Source of the DNA: Eretmocerus hayati
Taxonomy: Eukaryota > Arthropoda > Insecta > Hymenoptera > Aphelinidae
Direction: 5' to 3'
Assembly (NCBI GenBank): GCA_029851415.1
Contig: CM056742.1
Coordinates: 58,034,454-58,098,453, forward strand
Length of the DNA: 64,000 bases
The position numbers were made by a program, and so were the translations under genes. Positions 13,012 to 22,999 of the stretch are shown in pieces. The stretch's first letter is position 1. Each line of letters begins with the position of its first letter. The notes beneath the pieces were generated by a model, which made no database searches, was not told where the DNA came from, and saw only the letters and a program-made list of their open reading frames with translations.

Positions 13012-13184
13012 CGTTCCCATTTCCCTTTCTTTTAGGTCTTCTTCAAGGGCGCTATCGCACGGCAACCCCCCCCCCCCCTGAGAGGCGTGATCCCGTGGGA
13101 TTGCGTCCCCCATGGATACATGATCCCGCGGGGTCACGTCCCTCCGGGGGGATGCGGTCCCATGGGACCACGTCCTTTCCATTT
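13012..13184. repeat. Subterminal palindrome cluster
   Basis: Near the outer end of the right arm, four to five copies of a GTGATCCCGYGGGATYRCG-like palindrome follow one another at ~30 bp spacing, ending in GCGGTCCCATGGGACCACG. The left arm retains only one clear palindrome. Subterminal repeated palindromes in DNA transposons are often transposase-binding sites; that role here is inference. Confidence 0.5.
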
Positions 13185-13238
13185 TCACCCGAGATTGAGA
13201 GGATTGCGCAGGAACAGTTCTGCCTTGGGTTGGATTAA

Positions 13239-13966
13239 CGGTTCGATGTATTCCATCATCGTGATTACTGGACTCTGAGGGATGCAATCAATAGTGTATC
13301 GGATATGGACGGCCATCCTATGTCATGCAAAAATCTTAGGCCATTGGAGTTGTTTTTCGATTTTCTTATGAGAATTTCGAGCCGGAGGCACTCGAAGATG
13401 GTTTGTTCATAATCCAATTCGGTTTTCGTGAACAAGGGCTAGCTGCATCATATGCATCTTGGCAAGGCGTTGATCAACATCTCTCTCCCGAACTTCTCGT
13501 TTCACATGAAGAACTGGATTCCCCTATGATCGTGGATCAGAGGAACGGCGTGGGTTTGACATCGTTTGATCCAAGTGATGGTTTGTTTCGAGACCTTCAT
13601 GGAGTCATCTCGTCGAATGGAACGGGTCACATCCCATCGAAAGATTCAGAGATTGATCAAGTGAACTTGGGATCCCGAGGAGGATCATGTATTGATAATG
13701 AGGGAATGCGAAGCTGTGAGGTAATACGCATTGGTGAATTTATATGTTCAACAACGAATAGCGTCCATCTACCATATGGTGAAGAATCCTCGAGACTAGA
13801 TTTGAATTTTGACCAATTAGAGATTCCTGGCACAGAGGAATTTGAACGGGGAATTGAATTCCTCGAGCATTTTTGTGAAACTGGCCAAAGCTATCTTGCC
13901 GTAGATCGATCCGTTTCTATTCAAAATGACCCTACTAATTATACTCTCAAAGAGATAAAGGCATAA
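13239..13966 (+). pseudogene. Unrecognised acidic ORF with one frameshift
   Basis: An open frame runs from a stop at 13236-13238 to about 13370. A second frame, open from about 13345, carries on to the TAA ending at 13966. Together they read as a continuous hydrophilic, acidic protein of about 240 residues (start MDGHPMSCKN near 13304; end TNYTLKEIKA), so a single frameshift near 13370 is the simplest explanation. No ATG starts the longer frame. There is no signal peptide, membrane segment or recognisable motif. It sits between the composite element and the fold-back element and could belong to either, or be a host exon. I do not recognise the family. Confidence 0.35.
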
Positions 13967-15559
13967 ACTTGTTCGATGTCATTAAGACCCGAGGTTTTTT
14001 TGAATGAATTCTCCCGCTCAGGGATGATTAAAAAGGTAGAATAACACAATCCAACGCAGCTGCTTCGAGAAGCAACTGAAAGGTTGACTTGATGAGGCAA
14101 GTAATTCTGAGTCACTTTCCTATCTACTGGAGATGTTGACTCCACCATCCAAGGCAAAAAGTCAAGCCATGTAAAAATCAACTTCGATCCGATTCGTGAC
14201 TTGCAAAGATCAGAAATGCGTAGATTTATTTCACCGTAGATTAGTCATACAATATTTAACTTTTCAGGATGGGCCTATATGAGCAACGATTATACCGTTG
14301 CCTGTATTTGGACAGGAGGCCCATTGGATCAAGCCACTCTGTATTCTTCATATTCTAGGTAGTAGAAAACCGTGGGAAAAATTCAGATAAGATTGGTGAT
14401 CTGGCCACGTGGTCCTCCTCTTGAGGGTACTTTTGAGTAGGTTCACAGAGTAGTGCAGGACTTGGTTCGGATAATATTGTCTTCTCGAGACACGAGTACA
14501 GTGGGATTTGGTTTATTCCACAACATTCTTGAATCAGCATACATGTTTGTTGTGAGAGAAATGAAATTTTATAACCTCTCTCTTGAATAGAGATATGTAA
14601 CGATGCCATACAATAATTACACAAGCCAACAAAATTTCCTTGGCTTGCTAAAAGGACCTGACCAAGTGTACTACAGGTATTTTGGGTCGCTGGATTCAGA
14701 ACCGTTAGCAGAATTGCTCTATGACGTCAGGATATTTCGTGAACATCAAATCATGACCCCAAAACCGGTCACTAGGATGCCTACATCATATCGAGTTCAT
14801 TTCCATCGTTAACTGTCAAGTTTTCACTTACTCTCTCCAAATTCTCATTGAGTCCCACTATCCCAGCCCGAAGGCCGAGACCTAAGATGCAGGAATCACG
14901 ATTGCTGCAGTATGTCTCACTCGTTCAAGATGTTCGGGGGGAGGGGAGGGGGTTAATGTGAATTGCAGCATGCTTGTCAGTGCCGCTCAATTCTTGTGGC
15001 TTGAAATTTGCCATAGTCATCTGGTATCGCAGCAATTGGGCGATTTCAATGAACAATTTCAGAGGTCACCCCTTATTGCTAGACGAGTTACCTAAGACGC
15101 CCGATCAGAGAATGAAGAATGAGCCCCAAAACTATGCCGGATAATCCACTCCACTCGAATTCATAAGCTATCGAGATGGAAAAAATTGGATTCTCTTCGT
15201 AATTGCCTAAGCTAGAAGATGTGCCTACCTGTTTTTTACTTGAATGCAGAAGAGTGGAGAGGGAGGAGTTGAATGCATAAAAATGGATAAATATGGATTA
15301 TACCGGAAAATGAACTTGAGATGTCCGATGCATGAGTCCTACTGCCACCTGGAAAACACTTGCCAGGATATTCATTGAGCACATACCTGGAGTTTGAGCC
15401 CAATCCCGAGTCTGGGAACAAGTGCTGGGATCTCTGAGGCTGAATTTTGTTCATAATCGAGTGCCAAACTGTAGGAATTTCACCAACATCACGGTTTCGC
15501 GGTAGTTTGCGGTTCTGATGCCATGTTGAGAATACTTGTGATGTATCACGTTCTTGATT

Positions 15560-16262
15560 AACAAGATCTTAAGCTGAATCCCAACCCTAGGAATTGGTGC
15601 TGATAGGTTTGAAATCGACTTTCAGCTCAAACTGTCCCTTGAGCACTGGAAACATCGCTATATGACAGTTTCTAGGTAGAACTTTGATATGCTGTCAAGT
15701 CGGAAACAGTTTAGTCATATTCTGGAATTGGTAAGCAGAACCAAACTCAAAAGCCCAACCACGATGCAAGGAATTGGTGCACAAGAATTTTAGATCCATT
15801 TCATGCTAAAATTGACTCGAGTTCAGTCCAAATCTGATTGGAAATGCCTGATTCTAGATGAGAATTTGATATCCTGCCAACTTGGAAACTATTCCATGAC
15901 ATTTGGGGATGAGTAAGCTACATTTTGAGCTCAATCTTGATTCTGAAAGATGGTGCTGAGAAATCTAAGATGCATTTCATGGAAGATTTGAGACGAGCTC
16001 AGTTAAAATTCGATCGAAGATACTCCATTCTACATGAGAATACGAAATGCTACCAACTTGCAAACTATTCCATGACATTCTGGGATGAGTGGGCTACATT
16101 TTGAACTGGATCTCGATTCCGGAATTTGGTGCCAAGAAATCTAAGACGTAATTCATGCAATTATTGACACGAGTACAGTCCGGACATGATTGAAAATGCT
16201 GGTTTCTAGATGAGAATTCATTATGCTGCCAACTTAAAAACTATTTAATAACATTCTGTGGG
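15560..16262 (-). repeat. Tandem subrepeats, left fold-back arm
   Basis: About four units of ~180 bp. Each carries the reverse of the unit in the right arm: GCTGCCAACTTG.AAACTAT, then CATGACATTCTGGGATGAG. Anchors lie near 15685, 15870, 16050 and 16222. Units differ from each other by many substitutions, so the array is old. Confidence 0.7.
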
Positions 16263-16959
16263 CTCACTGGATTGTCTAGTCCATTAAATGCATATGGCCC
16301 TGTGATTAATCGCCGTGTTCTCCTCATTCGATTCATGTCCGGAGGGAGTATTAGCCAATCGATGATGTTTCTATTCGTCTCGCCATGATCGAGAATATTT
16401 TGATCCCGATTTCCTAAAGAAATGATGAAGATTTGCAAGACAACGAAGTCAATCGGGACAGAGAAGCGTGAGCTCTATTGCACCAATTGTGAATAGTTAT
16501 ACGTGTTTTATATTGATGGAGGGTGGTCGATGACCGAGAAACGATTGACTCGATAACTAAACAAATGGATGAGTGGAAATCTGGATCAACGGGCGTATGA
16601 TTTTCCTTGTCATCTATCACGTTGAGTTACGAATGGATGACTATCGTCTGATTTTCTGCCCCTCGATTCCTAATAGTATTTCATACTTGGCGAATCTCAT
16701 TTTGTCCATAACTGTTCACGGACTGGGATTCATTGAAGTGAAATTAGGAATGAGGAGTTACCTGAGTTGTACAATATGCATGTTCTCTCATAATTATGAT
16801 CTCTTTTATTCATTCGAGTATCCGAGGGAGAGAACGGACTATTTTTAAGTTTACGGTATATACAACACGCATCAAACAGTAATATTTCCTATGAGATGTG
16901 AATTGATCCCATGTGATTCTTCGCTAAAAAATGATTTTTTTATTTTTAGCACGGATTCC

Positions 16960-18640
16960 AAGAATCGGGATTGGGCCTTAAGTTGGGCTAACTTGTCCCA
17001 GGTCGTCGTGAGATGCTTTCCAAGTTGTCAGCATATCTGATTCTCATCTAGAACGGAACAATCTCGATCAGCTCTTAACTGATATCATGATATTCATCGC
17101 AAAGAATGAATCCGACATCTTTCGACAACACTTCCCATGATGGAAATTCAGCTAAAAATGTAGCTCACTCAACACAGAATGTCATAGAATAGTTTGCAAG
17201 CAGCATGTTGAATTCTCATCTAGGATCAAGCGTTCCCAACCGAATTCGAACTGAGCTTATCTGAATTTTCGCATCATATACATATGAGATTTTTCAGCAC
17301 CGATTCCCAGAATCGAGATTCAGTGCAAAATGTAGCTCACTTATCACGGAATGTGATGAAATAGTTTCCAAGTTGGCAGCATATCGGAATCTCATCTGAA
17401 ATCCAGCGTTTTTAATCATATTTGGCTTTTCTAATCATACTGTACTCGTGTCAATTTTTGCGTGAGATGCATCTTAGACTCGTTGGCACCGAATTCCGGA
17501 ATGGAGATCCAGCTCAAAATGTAGCCCACTCATCCCAGAATGTCATGGAATAGTTTGCAAGTTGGTATCATATCGAATTGCCATCTAGAATCCAGCATTC
17601 TCAATCACATTTGGACTGTACTCGTGTCAATTTTTTCATGAATCGTGTCTTAGATTTCTTGGCACCGAATTCCGGGATCGAAATTCAGTTCAACATGTAG
17701 CTCACTCATCCCAGAATGTCATGGGGTAGTTTGCAAGTTGGCAGCATATCGTATTCTCATCTAGAATCAAGCATTTCCAATCATATCTGGACTGAACTCG
17801 TGTCAAATTTTGCATGAAATGCATCTCAGGTTTCTTAGCACCGATTTCCCGGATCGAAATTCAACTCAAAATGTAGATCACTCATCCCAGAATGTCATCG
17901 CATAGATTGCAAGTTAGCAGCATATCGAATTCTCATCAAAAAATTCACATTCTCAATCATATTTGGACTGAACTTGTGTCAATTTTCGTTCAAAATAAAC
18001 CATAGATTCCTTGGCACCGGTTTCCAGAGTCGAGATTCAGATTAGAATGTTGCTCACTCTTCCGTGATTGTCATGAGATAGTTTTCAAGTTGGTAGCGTG
18101 TCGAATTCTCATCTAGAGTTGAACATTCTCAATTAGATTCGAGCTGATATGATGTAATTTCCACATAAAATCGATCTGGAAGGGTTCGGCACCGATTCCT
18201 ATAATTGGGAATCAACTCGGATTCCTGTCCAGGTGTATCAGAATGTCATTGGATTTTCACCGAATTGGCAGGAAATTGAAGTTCCAACTATTTGAACTTA
18301 CATCCTGTCATTCCTAGCAAAAAATGGATCTCAGATATCTTGGCACCGATCCCCAGGATCGAGATGCAGCTCAAGATCTACCTCGGAATAGTTCGCAAGT
18401 TGGCAGCATATCGGATTCTCATCTAAAATCCGATATGCTGCCAACAACAGGCATCAGATCAGATTTGGACGGAACTCGAGTCATTTTCTGCAGAAAATAG
18501 ATCTAGAATTCCCTGGCACCAATTCCTTGCATCGGGATTAGTCTCGAAATTTTGCTTACCAATTCCAGAATATGACTAAATCAATTCCAGCTTGGCAGTA
18601 TATCAAGGTCCTACCTAGAAACTGTCATATAGTGATGTTT
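16960..18640 (+). repeat. Tandem subrepeats, right fold-back arm
   Basis: About nine to ten units of ~175 bp anchored on TTTGCAAGTTGGCAGCATAT and TCATCTAGAATCCAGCATT, near 17020, 17191, 17363, 17552, 17731, 17906, 18079, 18393 and 18585. The unit has a second conserved block, TCATCCCAGAATGTCATGG. This arm has more than twice as many units as the left one, as expected if unequal exchange acts on each arm separately. Confidence 0.75.
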
Positions 18641-21600
18641 GCAGTGTTCAAGGAACAGTTCGAGCTCATAGTCGATCTCAAACCTGTCAACACAAATTCC
18701 TAGAGTTGGGATTGAGCTTCAAATCTTGTCAATCAAGAACGTAATACATCACAAGTATTCTCAACATGGCAGCAGAACCGCAAACTACCGCGAAACCGTG
18801 ATGTTGAAATTCCTACAGTTTGGAGCTCGATTATGAACAGAATTCAGCTTCAGAGATTCCAGCACTTGTTCCCAGACCCGGGATTGGGCTCAAACTCCAG
18901 GTATACGCTCAATGGATATCTTTCAAGTGTTTTCCAGGTGGCAGTAGGACTCATGCTTCGGACATCTCAAGTTCAATTTCCGGTATAATCCAAATTTATT
19001 TATTTTTCTGCATTCAGCTCCTCCTCCCTCCACCCCTTCGCATTTGAGTAAAAAACAGATAGACACATCTTGTAGCTTAGATAATTATGAAGAGAATCCA
19101 ATTTGTTTCATCTTGATAACTTATGAATTCGAGTGAAGCGGGTTATCCGGTAGAGTTGACTACCTACAGGCATAGTGCGGCCATTGAACGCCATACTCCC
19201 AATTCATCGATCCAATCTGGGGAACATAGTGATTCGGCTATTCTTCCCGCTAACCAGAATTTAGTGCTGTATTGAGACGCATCATATTTGGGCCCGAAAC
19301 CCCCCAACGAATCATTAATGTAGCCAAATCGTTGTTGAGATCATCGGACAGTTCGTCAGATTCACAGTACATCAGAGACTTTCAACTGATTCCAATACAT
19401 CAGCTCGCCGACTCTCAATCCTCATCCTCCCAGCATTCAAATAGGATATTCCCCGAGGGAATCAGCGATATGGCCCAAATTTGTGAGGTACTAGCTCTGT
19501 GTATCTGCTGGTCATTTTGGGTAGATGGGACGTCGAATATGTCCTCCATCCCCTAGGGTCGGCAGTAGAATGATCAACTCTCTTTATAAGATTTGAGATG
19601 AACCAAGATCAAAAAGAAGAACCTCAGCCACTGAATCGGAAAAAACTGACATCAATAACAAAGACTCGTCCACCAATCTTGGCATATATCTCTCGGGACT
19701 ACCAATACCCCTCACTGGTTGACACTTACTGTCCACTCTGAGATTTCCAATAGTTTCAACGACAATTCGGGCAAGGTTCGCATAAAAGTGGATATGTTGA
19801 GCTTAGAACAGTCGATTCAATACCCAGTCTTGGCCAGTGGAAGGCATTGACGATTTATGTGGAGATGCAGATCAATTCAAAAGTTGCATGACTATTCGTC
19901 CGACTGTTCCAATTTGTAACATTGGAGGTATATGAGCCATAGGAGATCTTTCGTCATCTCATCTGTGATGATCCTGGCTCTTGGCTGTGTACTTATCTCC
20001 ATCACGTTTTGGATTGAGTTGCAGAGTCGGGAAAAAACGTAGACACAGACTTCACGGATCGGTATTATCTAGGTACGACAGAGCCGATGCTGTGGATCGA
20101 TGGAATGGTTTCCATTCATTGGTTTTTGGACGGACTGCCCGGGACTCTCGATTCCCTGTCTGCTTCTGATTTGACAGGGTCAACGATGTCCATTGTGAAT
20201 CATATCAAGGGGTATAGCAACCACTCGATCCAACGTGAATTCTCGTCCCATCGATTTCGATCTCCATAACGTATCTTTGCCAATCAAAATGGATGTCGGC
20301 AGTGAAAAGATGAGGTAGTCAGTGAGTATGATATTGTAGGAAAGCGACAAAGATCGTATCAGAGTGCGTATCGATCGAGAGAGCGATCAGATGTCTCCTT
20401 GTGAGGGAGTGAACGAGCGACTGGACTGCCAAGTTAGTCTATAACCTAAGCATTAACGTCGAGCAGCTTCTGGAGACTTGTCCTTCATGGGTACTAGGCC
20501 TATTGCCTCCCTCGCTAACGCTCATATGGCTTGGAAGTTTCTCTGATATGGTAAGAACTCCTCGAATGCTTCTGTAGTTCAACAGAGCAATATCAAAATT
20601 TCATGATACAGAGAATTTGAGGGAAGAATATTCCCTTGATATAACCCAGTCATTGTGATTGAGAACTCTTCAGTTCATTGCGCAGAGTGGAGTTCCTGAA
20701 TCTCCAGTAAGTATCTGGAGATTTCAGACATCCCAGTGACCGGTTGTGGGGCCGTGGTTCGATTCTCACGAAATATTCTGACGTCATAGAGCGATTCTGC
20801 TAACGGTTTGGATTCAGCGACCCAAATCACTTGTAGTGCACTTGGTCAGGTCCTTTTAGCAAGCCAAGAAAATTTTGTTGGCCTGTTTAATTATTGTATG
20901 GCATCGTTATATATCTTCATCCAAGAGAGAGGTTATAACATTCCATTTCTTTCACAATGAACATGTATGATTATTCAAGAATATTGTGGAGTAAACAAAA
21001 TCCCACTGTACTGATGTCTCGAAAAGGCAATATTATCCGAATTGAGTCTTGCGCTGCTCTGTGAATCTACTCAAAAGTACTCACAAGAAGAGGACCAGGT
21101 GTCCAGATCACCAACCTTGTCTGAGTTTCCCCCGCGGTTTTCTACAACCTAGAATATGAAGAAGCCAGAGTAACTCGATCCAATGGGCTCCCTGTTCAAA
21201 TACAGGCAATGGGATTATCACTTCTCTAAAATTTCTTCCCTTTTCCATACAGGCCCATCTTGAAGAGTTATATATCGTATAACTAATCTACGGTGGAAAT
21301 CCCTTGGCATTACTCTTATTTGCATGTCACAAATCGGATCGGAGTTGATTTTTACATGGCTTTACTTTTTGCCTCGAATGGCGGAGTCGACATTCCCAAA
21401 AACTGGAGAATTCGATGCAAACGGGAAAATTTCTTCGAAAATGTTCAAGAATAAGGATACTGCGATACGGCATCGTGTCGCTCATCAAACTCGGAGCCAG
21501 GAATGACTCGTCTGATGATTTTCCATGGCTCAATTCCCCAAGAAAACTGATGGAAAATTGCTAATTCCGGATTTGGCCCAACAATTATCGTAGAGAGTGG

Positions 21601-21845
21601 TTGCACCACGTGTTCAGGTAATATTATTGTTATGGTTTAGTGCCATGTGCTCTTGTTATTGTTTTTCGATTTTCTACATTTCATCTATTACTGGTCTGTG
21701 AAAAATCAGCTGATGAATCGTCTGATGAATCAGCTGATCTTTCGACCGTTTATTTGTTAGAATTCTTTTCACGTCTGCCACTTTTCAAGCTGCTCCCACA
21801 TAGTCCGTGTGGTCAAGAGCCGCCTATGTGATGAAGAGAAACGTT

Positions 21846-21940
21846 ATTCATCATTTGAAATGTTGTGACAAAAGGGATCTGAACCTGGAACCTCCGAGTT
21901 TGTAGGACACTCAACCAGCTGCATCATTCGAGATGTGTCA
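21846..21940 (-). repeat. tRNA-like (SINE-like) sequence
   Basis: On the minus strand an A-box-like GCTGGTTGAGTGTCC is followed by an anticodon-arm-like TCC...GGA stem and a good B box, GGTTCAGATCC. The A-to-B spacing is short for a functional tRNA and no complete acceptor stem pairs, so this is best read as a tRNA-derived SINE head or decayed tRNA. Confidence 0.35.
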
Positions 21941-22059
21941 GCGAAAAGGACAAAACAAGTATAACTGAAATTTGAATCTTGGGATCATCCTCCATTGTTT
22001 GAATATCGAATGTGATGGATCTTAAACTCGATCATAGAGGACTAGGGTCTGTATGAATG

Positions 22060-22712
22060 AAAATACACAGTATGGTTGCAATTTCGATTATATTGCTACG
22101 TTTCGTCCACATATTTTGTGGACCTCATCATGCTGTGAACAAGGAGTAACACATAAGATTTTTTGCACATGATCACTAGTCGTCACTATGACAATGTTAA
22201 GGATCAAAGTCAGTCACATACCTCAAATCTTACGAAAATCACATTGTTCAACACGTTTGCTGCGAAACTGGTTTTTCGTGATTTTATTCCTTTCATGGAC
22301 TAGACCCCCGTATCCTGGTAAAAATGCTTGGATCGGAGTAAACTTTTTTTTGTTCGTTGGTTGAGCCCTACACAGAGTGGAATACATTGGGAAGTTGTTA
22401 CTGGGTATACTTTTCGAGTCATTACGGACTGGATGAGATTGGAGATTGAAAAATCGCGGGACCCACCCAAGGGTCCCGCCGCAGCGAACGTCTTGAGATA
22501 AAGTTTGGAAACGCGTAAGCTCACGATGACGTGAGACGCGTGTTACGTCAAGCTTTTGAATATCAATAATCTGTTCTAATGTGTAGCATGGGAAGAGCGA
22601 GGACGATACCGTATGATTCAAGGAAAAAAAGATAGGGAACGAACAGTGGAATCGATCATGGTAGGGGGGATAGCTGTTCTTAAATTTATGTATACATGAT
22701 GAACTGCGCCAG
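22060..22712 (-). mobile_element. Penelope-like element 3' non-coding region
   Basis: This minus-strand sequence follows the stop of the GIY-YIG coding segment. It contains no recognised coding sequence but holds the hammerhead-like motif at 22095-22140. Penelope-like elements usually end in pseudo-LTR sequence carrying such ribozymes, so the position fits. The outer boundary is approximate because no second copy of the pseudo-LTR is visible. Confidence 0.5.
22095..22140 (-). ncRNA. Hammerhead-ribozyme-like motif (degenerate)
   Basis: Read on the minus strand: TGATGAG, then GTCCAC, a 7-base AT loop, GTGGAC, then GAAAC. This reproduces the hammerhead arrangement CUGAUGA-stem II-GAAAC with a 6 bp stem II. 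Two departures are visible: the core C before UGAUGA is A, and stem II has one bulged G. Stem III would be very short, as reported for ribozymes in Penelope-like elements. Cleavage activity is doubtful with the core C missing. Confidence 0.45.
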
Positions 22713-22999
22713 CTACTGTAGGATAGATTTATATGTACGGTTCAAATGTGAGATATCTTCTTTCAAATTGATGTTGTTAGGATCAGAGTTTATAGAGATC
22801 ATCTCTGAGAATATTTTTTTATGGTAGTTCGGTTCTTTGTCCAAAATCACGGTGTTTTGACAAGTAAACTCGTGACCTGAGTTATCACGATGAAGTGACA
22901 CGACTGAAGGAGGGGTTTTAGAATTGACATGTTCACCAATCCTCACTTCTAAGGCTCTTCTTGTCTCTCCTACGTAGCTTCCTGGGCAGTTCTCACAGT
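22713..22999 (-). pseudogene. Penelope-like element: GIY-YIG endonuclease C-terminal part
   Basis: Minus-strand reading gives CPGSYVGETRRALEVRIGEH, the diagnostic GIY-YIG core of Penelope-like elements (SYVGET, catalytic Arg in RRALEVR), followed by a ~70-residue tail ending at a stop at 22713. The domain would nick target DNA for reverse transcription of the element. Its N-terminal half (VVYKINCEN) is found 3 kb away at 26060-26110 because an R1-group retrotransposon is inserted between. The cysteine-rich junction (INCEN-CPGSYVG) is interrupted exactly at the target duplication. Other in-frame stops upstream show the element was already degenerate. Confidence 0.8.
22988..22999. repeat. Target-site duplication, left copy
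   Basis: AGTTCTCACAGT directly precedes the 5'-truncated end of the R1-group element. The identical 12 bases follow its A-tail at 26060-26071. Confidence 0.85.

Larger units (their letters stand above)
6367..13184. mobile_element. Composite inverted-repeat-bounded element (~6.8 kb)
   Basis: The segment is bounded by inverted arms (6367-7147 and 12341-13184) beginning AAATGGAAAGGACGTGGTCC. The arms share poly-C/poly-G tracts, the block GTGACATCATTACTGGATGG (with variants) and a run of GC-rich palindromes near the outer ends. A second inverted pair lies further in (8946-9040 with 12245-12338). In the right arm the two blocks adjoin, but in the left arm they are separated by ~1.8 kb (7148-8945), so that stretch looks like a later insertion. 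No transposase was recognised, so the element is non-autonomous or composite. Target duplication is unclear. Confidence 0.55.
14120..21405. mobile_element. Large fold-back (FB/Galileo-like) element
   Basis: Two long inverted arms face each other around a ~0.7 kb unique centre (about 16263-16945). Matching pairs are 14125-14600 with 20900-21400, 14600-14815 with 20700-20915, 15090-15560 with 18700-19190, and the inner tandem arrays with each other. The arms are diverged (roughly 80-85% by eye) and unequal: the right arm has ~1.5 kb (19190-20700) opposite only ~0.27 kb on the left, and more tandem units. Long inverted repeats containing internal tandem repeats are the hallmark of Foldback and Galileo elements in flies. 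No transposase was recognised inside. Confidence 0.65.

Noticed and set aside
22223..22621. 132-codon minus-strand ORF as a gene
   Set aside because: It falls in the Penelope-like 3' non-coding region and shows no recognisable domain.
22961..22999. ATG at 22961 as the start of the non-LTR polyprotein
   Set aside because: The first 13 codons are antisense Penelope-like sequence upstream of the insertion point, including the target duplication. The retrotransposon begins at about 23000.
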